From assembly GCA_036270875.1 (NCBI GenBank), contig DATBBR010000028.1:1-47460 (forward strand): DNA of 47,460 bases, written 5' to 3'. The translations under genes and the position numbers were made by a program. How positions within the stretch are numbered: position 1 is the first letter of the stretch; each line of letters begins with the position of its first letter. The notes beneath the pieces were generated by a model, which worked only from the letters and a program-made list of their open reading frames with translations, did not search any database and had not been told where the DNA came from. The stretch is from Acidimicrobiales bacterium. GTDB lineage: Bacteria > Actinomycetota > Acidimicrobiia > Acidimicrobiales > AC-9. This document shows positions 1-7,231 of the stretch, piece after piece.

Positions 1-2
1 CG

Positions 3-716
3 GTGGGGAGGACGCCGACGACGAAGGGCCTCGATCTGGAGAAACCTGGGGTCGCGGTGGACGAGCGCGGCTTCGTCCATGCCGACGAGCGGCTCCGCAC
101 AAGCGTGAAGGGCATCTTCGCGGCCGGGGACGTCGCTGAGCCCCTTCAGTTCACCCACGTCGCTTACGAGACCGGACGGATCGCGGCACTCAACGCGGTG
201 GCACGCCTCCCCGTCCATCGTTTTCGGCCCGCGAGGGTCCCTTGGGTCACCTTCGCCGATCCCGAGGTAGCGCGGGTTGGGATGACCGAGTCGGAGGCCG
301 CCGGCCTCGGTGGACGGGTCGCCTTCTTGCCCATGACAGAAGTGGACCGGGCCGTCTCCGCTGGCAGGACAGAGGGATACATCAAGCTCATCGCCGGTCC
401 TCGGAGGGTGCTGGGTCGCGTGGCGGGGGGACGGTTGCTAGGCGCAACCGTCGTCGCTCCCAGGGCCGGCGAGATGATCCACGAGGTGGTTCTGGCCATG
501 GCGGTCGGGATGTTCCCCGGTCGCCTGGCGCTCGCCACTCACGCCTATCCGACCTGGTCCATGGCGGTGCAACAGGCCGCCGCCCAGTTCTTCGGCGAGT
601 TCAAGGGTCGTAGCGCCCGGCCGGCCTCGGCCGATCTCCAAGACGGCGCGGAGGAATGGACGACGCTCGGGTTGGTCCCTTCACAAAGAGGATCCTCGGA
701 CGAGTCGGGGAGCTGA
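3..716 (+). CDS. FAD/NAD(P) disulphide oxidoreductase, C-terminal part (5' cut by window edge)
   Basis: The gene enters from the left edge, so only about the last 237 codons are visible. The visible part has the second FAD-binding motif of class I pyridine nucleotide-disulphide oxidoreductases (GIFAAGDVAE, about residue 38), followed by the dimerisation domain (FADPEVARVGMTESEA; GRVAGGRLLGATVVAPRAGE; THAYPTWSMAVQQAA). The family includes dihydrolipoamide dehydrogenase and mercuric reductase. The place of the dimer-interface His of lipoamide dehydrogenases (HPT) is taken by Tyr (YPT), and no terminal Cys pair of mercuric reductase is seen, so the substrate is unknown. A polar tail of about 35 residues follows the usual end. 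A second, intact member of the superfamily lies at 4826-6247. Confidence 0.85.
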   Translation: MGRTPTTKGLDLEKPGVAVDERGFVHADERLRTSVKGIFAAGDVAEPLQFTHVAYETGRIAALNAVARLPVHRFRPARVPWVTFADPEVARVGMTESEAAGLGGRVAFLPMTEVDRAVSAGRTEGYIKLIAGPRRVLGRVAGGRLLGATVVAPRAGEMIHEVVLAMAVGMFPGRLALATHAYPTWSMAVQQAAAQFFGEFKGRSARPASADLQDGAEEWTTLGLVPSQRGSSDESGS

Positions 717-847
717 CAGGGTGCTTGGGCCCGCAGCGACAGGAACCGACGCCTGCATCTCCCCACGCCCAAGCTGATTGGCTGGGAGGTGAGCTAGAAG
801 AGGTGCGTCATCGTTGCCGCGCCTGCATCGTCGCCCAATCACTTCGA

Positions 848-1171
848 TCATTGAGCGGTCGGGAAGCGGTCGGCCGGCCAGGGCTGGCCCCCGTAGCGCT
901 CGATGACGGGCGCCGGGAGTGGCGGCGATCTTCCGATGAGGCCTGGGCCGATGTGGACGACGGCAGGAGTGGCAACCACCCGGAAGGGGTCGTCGGCGAC
1001 GGCGGCCGGGCTGGCCGCGTCTGCCACGGCGACCAGGGAGCCACCGAAGGTCGCCGCATCGCGGCTCAAGGTGGTGACCGCGGTGAAGGGGTTGTACTCG
1101 AGCAGGCGTTGACGGGCCCGCTGTACGGCGGGATCGTCGAAGATCACTCGCACCCCGGCTCTGATCAGCAA
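848..1171 (-). CDS. Unrecognised protein or gene fragment, possibly frameshifted upstream
   Basis: An open frame of 107 codons with low arginine content and strong G/C third-position bias, unlike the arginine-rich frames opposite it. The product reads like a folded alpha/beta fragment (LLEYNPFTAVTTLSRDAATF, then DDPFRVVATPAVVHIGPGL). I do not recognise it. It has only a TTG start with no ribosome binding site. The next frame upstream (about 1172-1300, minus) also looks weakly coding, so the real gene may be longer and broken by a frameshift, as in the two genes just upstream on this strand. Existence as coding or formerly coding sequence is moderately likely; function is unknown. Confidence 0.4.
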   Translation of the reverse strand: MLIRAGVRVIFDDPAVQRARQRLLEYNPFTAVTTLSRDAATFGGSLVAVADAASPAAVADDPFRVVATPAVVHIGPGLIGRSPPLPAPVIERYGGQPWPADRFPTAQ

Positions 1172-1300
1172 CAGGGAGGCCCAGCCCGGCGGTCGGCGGG
1201 ATCGAAGGCTCGAGGGTCGGCGAGCAACGCCCCCGGATCGGCTTGCCCGGCTGTCGCCAGACGGCGAGCCATCCGAGTGCGAACCACCACCGTTGCACGC

Positions 1301-1803
1301 TCACGGGGTGGGCGCGTCCCAGTCCGGCCGAATCTGGGCGCTGACCTCTCGTAGGTCCCGTGTGAGCTCGTCAAGGGTGGGGCGGCCCCAGAACCAGTAG
1401 CCGTCGTAGTGGCGGTGGACGCTCAGGTCCGGGCGGAGCACGAACACCGCGGGGACGAAGGGGTATGCAGGGTGTCGGTGGTCTCCCGCAGGCCGAGGCG
1501 CTCGAGCACGGTTCGCTCCGGGTCGCACAGGAACGTCCAGCGAGCCCCCAGCCCCGCTCGAAAGGCGTCGGCCACGGCAGGAGGATCGACGCTGAGCGAC
1601 AGCATTCGGCTGTAGGCGATCTCGACCTCGTCTTGGAAGGCGATCAGCCGGCGGAAGAACCGCTGCTCCTTGGGACACCACGGGCCTCGGTAGGTCTGGA
1701 GAATGGCGGGGTCGCCCCCGACGAGCTCGCTCAGCCGTCGGCGGTTGCCCCCGTGGTCGAGGACCTCGAAGTCGTCGAAGACTTCGATGGTGGGTGCGCC
1801 CAT
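1301..1803 (-). pseudogene. Peroxiredoxin/redoxin-domain protein broken by a frameshift
   Basis: The frame starts at an ATG at 1803 (MGAPTIEVFDDFEVLD) and shows a thioredoxin-fold AhpC/TSA-like protein with the single-cysteine site YRGPWCPKEQRFF. After LRETTDTLH the frame runs into arginine/serine-rich nonsense ending at 1423, while the neighbouring frame takes over exactly where the protein should continue (YPFVPAVFVLRPDLS, then HYDGYWFWGRPTLDELTRDL) and ends at 1301. Joining the two needs one extra base near 1466-1472, beside a run of four G (four C on the coding strand). Total length would be about 167 residues, normal for the family. Either a true inactivating deletion or a sequencing error in the homopolymer. 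The decayed TetR reading frame just upstream runs into it without a stop. Confidence 0.75.
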
Positions 1804-2204
1804 CAGGACCCTCTCCCTGGCTCGGTCATGCTTCCAGTACTCGAGGCGCCGTCGCACACCTCTGTCAACCGTGAGCAGCTGGGAAGCGAATGGCGCTTGC
1901 TGGTCGAGAAGGCGAAGAGCCGGTGCAGCCAGGCCATGAGGACCGCTCCGGGCGTCTCGCCCTCGACGGTCTCGACGGCCTCGCAAATGGCGTTGACCTC
2001 GTCGGTGTAGAGGGCCTCGAGTAGCTCTCGACGGCCGGGGAAGTTTCGGTACACAGTCGCCATGCCGACTCCCGCGCGTCGCGCGATCTCGGCCATCGAC
2101 ACTTCAGCCTCAGGATCGACGAACCCGGATAGGCTATCCGATCCTGAGCGGATCTGGTTTCTACCCACCCACTCACCAACCGCACCGAGCTCGCGGTCAC
2201 ACAA
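1803..2204 (-). pseudogene. Decayed TetR-family regulator
   Basis: A TetR DNA-binding domain is clear (VSMAEIARRAGVGMATVYRN, then PGRRELLEALYTDEVNAICE), with the helix-turn-helix and the typical YRNF end. The residues before it are not a normal first helix (GSDSLSGFVDPEAE), so the N-terminus looks replaced or shifted. In the ligand-binding part the frame is good as far as LFAFSTSKR (near 1895), after which the sensible sequence moves to another frame (FASQLLTVDRGVRRRLEYWK) that continues without a stop into the peroxiredoxin start. The C-terminal third of a normal regulator of about 190 residues is missing. I read this as a pseudogene with one frameshift near 1890 and both ends damaged. Confidence 0.6.
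2111..2146. promoter_or_regulatory. Nested inverted repeat, candidate TetR-type operator
   Basis: Outer arms CAGGATCG (2111-2118) and CGATCCTG (2139-2146) enclose inner arms CGGATAG (2126-2132) and CTATCCG (2134-2140) around a single central G. It lies at the damaged 5' end of the TetR pseudogene and about 90 bases upstream of the divergent esterase gene, the usual place for an autoregulatory operator. The symmetry is directly visible; binding by a TetR protein is inference. Confidence 0.4.
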
Positions 2205-2234
2205 TGGATGCTCAAGGGAGCTAGGAGGTCGGGC

Positions 2235-3107
2235 ATGCGGCGGACGGGGATACTGACGGGACTGCTCGCCGCCATCCTCGCAGGGGCATGTGGAGGAGGT
2301 GGCTCGACGGCCTCGCCGACCACCACGTCAACGGCGTCGAAGGCAACTACCTCGACGACCTCCCCCACCCCGGCCAAAGAGATAGACACCACATACCCCT
2401 CTGCCGCCCTGCACTCAAACCGCCGCGTCGTCGTGCTTCTGCCGCCGGGCTACCAATCGACGAAGCGCTATCCCGTGGTGGAGTTCCTGCACGGCGCTCC
2501 GGGGGATCCTTCTCAGATGATCGGGTTGGGCATGCGCACGGTGTCCACTCAGTCCAAGGTGCCGTTCATCGCCGTGGCGCCGGACGGGAACGGCCCCGTC
2601 GTCAGCGAGAGCGACTTCGCCAATAGCACCCGGCAGCCGATGGGAACCGTCACCGGCCCCGAGCTTCGCTCTTGGGTCAATTCGCAATACGCCACGAATG
2701 GCACGTGGTACGTAACCGGGTTCTCCTCTGGCGGGTTCGGGGCGGCCTATCTGCCAACGCTGAGTCCCGGCGCCTACAAGGCCGCGTGCCCGATCAGTGG
2801 ATCATTCACCGCCCAGACTCCGCCCTTCGAGGGAGATCCCGCCTTCGCGGGTCAGCCGGCCTCGGTGACGAATGCCGCCTCACCCATCCTCCATGTCTCG
2901 CGCAGTGGTCCGCCCACCCTCGTGGTAGTCGGATCAACCGACGCTCCCGGACTGGACCAGGCACACCGGTATGTCGCCGCGATGACTGCGGTGGGTCAGC
3001 CAAACAAGCTGATCATCGATCCCGGCGGACATGAGGCCCAGGTCTGGATTGCGGGCATAGCCCAATGCGTGGGGTACTTCTTCCCGGGCTCCGGTGTGGG
3101 CCAGTAG
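2235..3107 (+). CDS. Secreted lipoprotein esterase of the esterase D / tributyrin-esterase type
   Basis: ATG at 2235 follows a clear ribosome binding site (AGGAGG at 2223-2228). The product of 290 residues begins with a lipoprotein signal peptide (MRRTGILTGLLAAILAGACG; lipobox LAGAC, Cys 19) and a Ser/Thr/Pro-rich spacer to about residue 50, so it is predicted to be anchored outside the membrane. The rest is an alpha/beta hydrolase: oxyanion-side HGAP motif, nucleophile elbow GFSSGG (Ser at about 169), an Asp candidate in VGSTDAPGLD and His in PGGHEAQVW. This fits carboxylester hydrolysis. Substrate cannot be read from the sequence. It is divergent from the TetR pseudogene with the palindrome between them. 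Confidence 0.85.
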   Translation: MRRTGILTGLLAAILAGACGGGGSTASPTTTSTASKATTSTTSPTPAKEIDTTYPSAALHSNRRVVVLLPPGYQSTKRYPVVEFLHGAPGDPSQMIGLGMRTVSTQSKVPFIAVAPDGNGPVVSESDFANSTRQPMGTVTGPELRSWVNSQYATNGTWYVTGFSSGGFGAAYLPTLSPGAYKAACPISGSFTAQTPPFEGDPAFAGQPASVTNAASPILHVSRSGPPTLVVVGSTDAPGLDQAHRYVAAMTAVGQPNKLIIDPGGHEAQVWIAGIAQCVGYFFPGSGVGQ

Positions 3108-3150
3108 GCCGCCGCTTCGCCAGCGCTTGCCCCCTCGATCAGCGCGGCTG

Positions 3151-3729
3151 CTAGGGCCTCGAGCGCTCCACTCGCTCGGCCTCGGCCTGGACGGAGTCAA
3201 GGGTCCGGGTTACTGCCCGCTCCCACTGCTGGGCCACGAGGCGGCCCCATAGGTCGCCTATCGCCCACAGGTCCGTCGCCAGTGTTCCGCGGTACTCGAA
3301 CTCGGTCGCTCCATCCGCTTCCTCGAGCGTGAAGGTCTCCTTCACCTCGGGGACAGGACCCCGAACGAGGCGGAACGAGACGCGGCGTGGCCGATCGAAC
3401 CCGACCGTCTCCACCGTCGTGGCTGTCATCCCCCCTCCGACAGGGGTGAAGTGAGCGGCAAGGACCATGTCGGTGCCTCGCTCGATCACATGTAGCTCTT
3501 TCTCTAGAGCCCTCGGGGTCTTCGCCAAGTAGGGCGAAGCAATGAGATCGAAGACAGTCTCGCGCGACGCGTTGACACGCCGCCGCAGGGGCCCGAGTGG
3601 TCGAGTTCGCCGTCCGATCCCGAGATCGAGAGTCACCGCCCCGCGTACAAGACCGACGTAGCATCCTGCGAGCGCCGTGACCAGCGCCGCCAGATTGATC
3701 GTCCATCGAATCCTGCTCATGATCCGCAA
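3151..3729 (-). CDS. Membrane-anchored SRPBCC (START-like) family protein
   Basis: 192 residues. The TTG start at 3729 is chosen because GAGGAG lies 8 bases upstream; an ATG three codons later is the alternative. An N-terminal hydrophobic helix (INLAALVTALAGCYVGLVRG) is followed by a polyketide-cyclase/SRPBCC fold: VNASRETVFDLIASPYL at its start, strands through AAHFTPVGGGMTATTVETVG, and a long amphipathic C-terminal helix (LWGRLVAQQWERAVTRTLDS). Such domains bind hydrophobic small molecules; no enzymatic residues can be assigned. It converges on the esterase gene with a 43-base gap and no obvious terminator. Confidence 0.8.
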   Translation of the reverse strand: MRIMSRIRWTINLAALVTALAGCYVGLVRGAVTLDLGIGRRTRPLGPLRRRVNASRETVFDLIASPYLAKTPRALEKELHVIERGTDMVLAAHFTPVGGGMTATTVETVGFDRPRRVSFRLVRGPVPEVKETFTLEEADGATEFEYRGTLATDLWAIGDLWGRLVAQQWERAVTRTLDSVQAEAERVERSRP

Positions 3730-4046
3730 CGCTATTTCTCCTCGACGCCAGCTTCGCCGCCGTCCGCCCCCTGGCCGAGCCTCATACCCGACTGCGCGGC
3801 GCGTAAGCGCTGGCCCGAGCCGTCAGGCGCCCGCGGTGGATACTGCCTCTACGCGAATTATCTAGACGGCCCCGGGCGCTACCACAGAGTTCGTCGTTCG
3901 AGTCTCCAGTTGACGGTGACCGGCATGCATCCCTGCTTCACGACGAAGGGGCGAGGTTGGGGCTGAAGGCGGCTGCAGTCGTCGTGCTGGCGGAGATCAG
4001 GCCGACACCGGAGACCGCGGCCACGTTTCGTCAGGTCGCGGAACGG

Positions 4047-4097
4047 GCCGCCGTCGGCGGCGAGTACAGCGCCATGAACGAAGCTTGCGTCGTCACT
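4047..4097 (-). pseudogene. C-terminal remnant of a short-chain dehydrogenase/reductase
   Basis: Seventeen codons on the minus strand read SDDASFVHGAVLAADGG, which is the near-invariant C-terminal signature of classical short-chain dehydrogenases (usually ASFVTGAVLPVDGG). No Rossmann motif or YxxxK is found upstream, and after the final GG the frame runs into unrelated sequence instead of the usual few residues and stop. It lies just upstream of, and divergent from, the TetR gene at 4166; such a pair is often regulator and target. I infer that the dehydrogenase was deleted and this stub remained. Confidence 0.55.
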
Positions 4098-4153
4098 CAC
4101 CACCTTCGGCCCCCCCAACAGAGACTGAGCGTCTTGTATTCCAAAGACCGCGC

Positions 4154-4159
4154 TAGACT
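4154..4159 (+). promoter_or_regulatory. -10 element TAGACT for a leaderless transcript
   Basis: TAGACT lies 6 bases before the ATG at 4166, so transcription would begin at or next to the A of the start codon. No Shine-Dalgarno sequence is present. The -35 region is weak. Leaderless mRNAs of this layout are common in actinomycetes. Confidence 0.45.
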
Positions 4160-4165
4160 CCTCGC

Positions 4166-4732
4166 ATGGCGAGAACCCGCGACGAGTCCGCTCGACGTCG
4201 CGTGCTGGACAACGCTCGTGACCTAGTCTGCGAACTGGGCCCGCGGGCGGTGACTGTCGATGGAATCGCCGCCGCGGCCGGGGTCGGCAAGCAAACCATC
4301 TATCGGTGGTGGCCCTCCAAATCCGCCGTCATCCTGGACGCGCTCATCGAACTGACTGACCCTGAGCCCGCTGACACACCGGACTCGACTCGCGAGGTGA
4401 TCCGTCTCCAGATGCGCCGCGTCGCGCGACTGTTCGCCTCACGGCAAGGGCAGCTCATCAAGGAGCTCGTCGCTGACGCACAAAGCGACCTGGCCCTGGC
4501 CGAGGACTTCCGCCGCCGGTTCTTTGCTCACCGCCGAGCACGAGGGGCGGCCACCATTTCCGAAGGAATTGCTGCTGGCGAGCTGCGATCCGACCTCAAC
4601 ATCGATGACGCGCTCGACGTGCTCTATGGACCCCTTTGGCTCCGCCTACTGATAGGTCATCGTCCGACAAGTCCAGCGGCGGTCGATCACCTTCTCGACC
4701 TGGCATGGCCTGGAATAGCCAGTCACGCGTAG
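4166..4732 (+). CDS. TetR/AcrR-family transcriptional regulator
   Basis: 188 residues with a complete N-terminal TetR domain: ARDLVCELGPRAVTVDGIAA, then AAGVGKQTIYRWWPSKSAVI, including the WWPSK end of the recognition region typical of one large TetR subgroup. The C-terminal domain (EVIRLQMRRVARLFASRQGQ, then RRFFAHRRARGAATISEGIA) is helical and would bind an unknown ligand and form the dimer. It is probably translated from a leaderless message. Its natural target may have been the short-chain dehydrogenase whose tail lies immediately upstream. Its last ten bases overlap, on the other strand, an aldolase fragment, so a recombination junction abuts this gene. Confidence 0.9.
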   Translation: MARTRDESARRRVLDNARDLVCELGPRAVTVDGIAAAAGVGKQTIYRWWPSKSAVILDALIELTDPEPADTPDSTREVIRLQMRRVARLFASRQGQLIKELVADAQSDLALAEDFRRRFFAHRRARGAATISEGIAAGELRSDLNIDDALDVLYGPLWLRLLIGHRPTSPAAVDHLLDLAWPGIASHA

Positions 4733-4791
4733 CGCCCTGTCTTGGCCCTGTCGAGCATGTCGGCGTAGCGCTCCGGGGTGGCCACGGGCAT
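4723..4791 (-). pseudogene. 5' stub of a class II fructose-bisphosphate aldolase gene
   Basis: An ATG at 4791, preceded by a good ribosome binding site (GGAGG), opens 22 codons reading MPVATPERYADMLDRAKTGR then YA and a stop. This matches the N-terminus of actinobacterial class II aldolase (FbaA), which continues with FPAINV; here it stops exactly before that point. The stub lies directly downstream of the flavoprotein gene (stop at 4826) and overlaps the end of the convergent TetR gene by 10 bases. I infer a deletion or rearrangement breakpoint at about 4723-4733. Glycolytic aldolase would have to be encoded elsewhere. Confidence 0.65.
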
Positions 4792-4825
4792 GGTTGGAAC
4801 CTCCGGTCTCCACGAGTCAGGGTCC

Positions 4826-6247
4826 TCAAAGCCCGTAGGCCTCGAGGAGCTCGAGCCAGATCTCGCTGGTGGTCGGGAACGCAGGAACGGCATGCCAGAG
4901 ACGGTCGAGCGGGACCTCGGCAGTGACCGCGATAGTCGCCGCGTGGAGGTGATCGACCACCCCTGGGCCGACGAACGTGACGCCCAAGAGCACCTGGCGA
5001 TCCTCGTCGACCACCATCTTCGCCCGACCCGTGTAGCCATCTGCCTGGAGGGCGGCGCCTTCGACGGCGCCGATGTCGTATTCCACGGCCCGGACCGCAA
5101 AGCCCTCGGCGCGGGCCGTGGCCTCCGTGCGCCCCACAGCGATGACCTGGGGGTCGGTGAAGATGGCCTGGGGAGCGCCGAGGTCGTCGGCGATGTCACG
5201 CATGCCCGGACGGTTATCGGGGGCGCCCGTGGCCCGTGCCGCGATCACCTCGCCGGCAATCCGGGCCTGGTACTTGCCCATGTGGGTGAGCAGGTTGCGT
5301 CCGTTGGTGTCGCCGACCGCGTACAGCCACCCGTCGGGGATCCCTGCTGCCCGCATGCTGGCGTCCACATCGATGGGTCCGTTCGGTTCAAGGCCCACCG
5401 TGTCCAGGCCCATGTCAGCAGTGTTGGCTCGCCGGCCGGTGGCCACGAGGATCTCGTCCACCTCGAGGCGGGAGCCGTCGTCGATCTCGATGTCCGCGGC
5501 TCCCTCGGGAGCCGGACGCTCCACCCGGACGGCCGAGCGGCCGAAGCGCACGGCGATACCCGACTCATGAAAGGACCCGGCCACCAGTTCACCAACAAAG
5601 GGCTCGTGCCGAACGAGCAGGCGGTCGTCGCGGACCAGCATGGTCACATCCTCGGCACCGAGGGCACGAAGCGCCTGAGACATCTCACAGGCGACCGGAC
5701 CACCGCCGATCACGGCCAGACGCCTGGGCACCCGGTGGACGCTGGTCGACTCCCGATTCGTCCACGGAGCCGCCGCCGCCAAGCCGGGCACGTCGGGAAT
5801 CACGGGATCGGTGCCGGTGGCAAGGACGACCGCGTGGCGAGCGCGAAGCGCCCGGGTCTTACCGTCGGGCTCTCGTACGTCGACCCGCCTGGGCCCGGCC
5901 AGGCTGCCCTGGCCTCGGACGAAGGTGGCCGGAATCTTCTCCACAAAGCTCACCTGGGGAGCGTCCTCGTAGTGACCCACGAAATCGTCGCGGCGAGCTT
6001 CCACGGAGACGGCGTCGATGGGACCGTCCAGGCTCAGCCCGGGCATCCGGCCCACCGCGGCTGCCAGCTCCATGGGCCACAGAAGCGCCTTGCTCGGGAC
6101 GCACCCGTAGTAGTTGCACTCGCCGCCGACCAGGCGCCGCTCGACGACGGCCGTAGTCAGCCCACCCCGAGCCGCACGCACGGCCGCGATCTCCCCGGCC
6201 GGCCCAGCACCGATCACGATCACGTCAAACTCGTCGTTCCGCACCAT
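4826..6247 (-). CDS. FAD-dependent pyridine nucleotide-disulphide oxidoreductase
   Basis: 473 residues from the ATG at 6247, with GGAGG five bases upstream; a GTG two codons earlier overlaps that site and is rejected. Order of motifs: FAD-binding VIVIGAGPAGEIAAVRAA near the N-terminus, redox-active disulphide GGECNYYGCVPSK, NAD(P)-binding LAVIGGGPVACEMSQALRAL, second FAD motif YAVGDTNGRNLL, and the dimer domain with AIFTDPQVIAVGRTEA. The C-terminal active-site His-Pro of lipoamide dehydrogenase (HPT.SE) is FPTTSE here, so Phe replaces the base. That argues against true lipoamide dehydrogenase; a quinone, mercury or other electron acceptor is possible. It stands alone apart from the aldolase stub behind it. 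Confidence 0.9.
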   Translation of the reverse strand: MVRNDEFDVIVIGAGPAGEIAAVRAARGGLTTAVVERRLVGGECNYYGCVPSKALLWPMELAAAVGRMPGLSLDGPIDAVSVEARRDDFVGHYEDAPQVSFVEKIPATFVRGQGSLAGPRRVDVREPDGKTRALRARHAVVLATGTDPVIPDVPGLAAAAPWTNRESTSVHRVPRRLAVIGGGPVACEMSQALRALGAEDVTMLVRDDRLLVRHEPFVGELVAGSFHESGIAVRFGRSAVRVERPAPEGAADIEIDDGSRLEVDEILVATGRRANTADMGLDTVGLEPNGPIDVDASMRAAGIPDGWLYAVGDTNGRNLLTHMGKYQARIAGEVIAARATGAPDNRPGMRDIADDLGAPQAIFTDPQVIAVGRTEATARAEGFAVRAVEYDIGAVEGAALQADGYTGRAKMVVDEDRQVLLGVTFVGPGVVDHLHAATIAVTAEVPLDRLWHAVPAFPTTSEIWLELLEAYGL

Positions 6248-6472
6248 GGACACCTCCGGATCCCCATTTGGCTGTCCACCTCAGACGGCGATACGCGGAC
6301 GCCGCCGGAGGCGCGATCTGGACCAGGCTCGCGCCATCGGAGGCTGGAGGCCAGCCCTCACGTCACGGTGAACGCGCGCAGCAGTGCCACGACGACGTCT
6401 ATGTCCGAGCGGACACCTGACGGCGCACCGAGAAGCTCGTCGACTTGACTCGATCGCTGCCGCTAAAACAGG

Positions 6473-7231
6473 TCATGGGTCGAGGAGCGCCAGCCGCAGG
6501 TAGGCCACCGCGCTGGCCATGCCCAGGGAGGCGGCGTAGTCCTCGAACGAACCGTGATCGGAGTGGAACCGCTCGAGGAAGAGTGCCATGGTCTCGGGCT
6601 CGGCGGCGAGGATGGCCGCCGAGCTCCGCTCGAGCTGTTCGCTGGCGCCTGGATAGTTGCTCCGGAGCCAATCAACGAAACGAATCATGCCCGCCCGGCT
6701 GAGGGCGTAGTCGGACACGATCAACTGGTCCGACACCCCGAGCAGCCCGAGGATGAGGGCGGAAAGGATCCCGGTGCGATCCTTCCCGGCCGCACAGTGG
6801 AACACCGCCGGGTAGGCAGCCGGGTCGGTGAGCACGGCCAGTGCCTCGGTCACTGCCTCCCTGCCTTGGCCCAGCAGCTCGGCATAGCGAGACGCGGCGT
6901 AGGTGGCGTCGACCCAGGACGGCAGCTCCTCCTGATCGGGAAGCACCTCACTCATGGGCAGGTGGTGGTAGGCCAGGCCCGGCGCTGACCAGGCGATCGA
7001 GCCGCGCTCGGCTAGCTCGCCTTGGCTTCGTAGGTCGATGACCGTCTGAAGTCCCAGCTTCGCGAGGTCACGTTGGTCGGACTCGGTCAGGCGATGGAGC
7101 CCGTCGGCCCGGAACAAGCGTCGCCATCGGACGCTGCGACCGTCGGCGGTCTCGTAGCCGCCCAGATCGCGAAAGTTGAAGCACCCCTCCAGTGCGACGA
7201 CGCGCTCACGTTGTCGGGCGGAGATCGCCAT
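6473..7231 (-). CDS. Tyrosine/serine protein phosphatase of the MptpB type
   Basis: 252 residues from the ATG at 7231; the open frame extends further but without support. The N-terminal signature GCFNFRDLGGYETADGRSVR, the RLFRADGLHRL segment and the catalytic P-loop HCAAGKDRTG (nucleophile Cys, Arg for phosphate) identify the bacterial protein-tyrosine phosphatase family that includes mycobacterial MptpB, which also acts on phosphoinositides. The K-D after the Cys is typical of this lipid/protein dual group. A TATGGT hexamer 8 bases upstream suggests a leaderless message. The 220 bases downstream contain no intact gene; a 25-codon frame near 6370-6450 (VDELLGAPSGVRSDIDVVVA) may be another degraded tail. 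Confidence 0.88.
   Translation of the reverse strand: MAISARQRERVVALEGCFNFRDLGGYETADGRSVRWRRLFRADGLHRLTESDQRDLAKLGLQTVIDLRSQGELAERGSIAWSAPGLAYHHLPMSEVLPDQEELPSWVDATYAASRYAELLGQGREAVTEALAVLTDPAAYPAVFHCAAGKDRTGILSALILGLLGVSDQLIVSDYALSRAGMIRFVDWLRSNYPGASEQLERSSAAILAAEPETMALFLERFHSDHGSFEDYAASLGMASAVAYLRLALLDP

Larger units (their letters stand above)
3730..4165. other. Intergenic region with gene debris and a leaderless promoter
   Basis: No intact gene was found. The stretch contains a short-chain dehydrogenase tail (4047-4097, minus) and, at its right end, the promoter of the TetR gene. The remaining open frames are short, arginine-rich and match nothing I recognise. Confidence 0.6.

Noticed and set aside
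656-1354. 232-codon plus-strand frame
   Set aside because: Arginine/glycine-rich, overlaps the better-looking frame at 848-1171 on the minus strand and begins inside the first gene.
4778-6448. 556-codon plus-strand open frame
   Set aside because: Shadow of the flavoprotein gene on the other strand; rich in Gly, Arg and His, no domain, no start signal. The opposite strand has all family motifs.
6370-6450. Short minus-strand frame VDELLGAPSGVRSDIDVVVA
   Set aside because: Reads like the end of a real protein, but it is only about 25 codons and I cannot name a family, so it is not listed as a gene.
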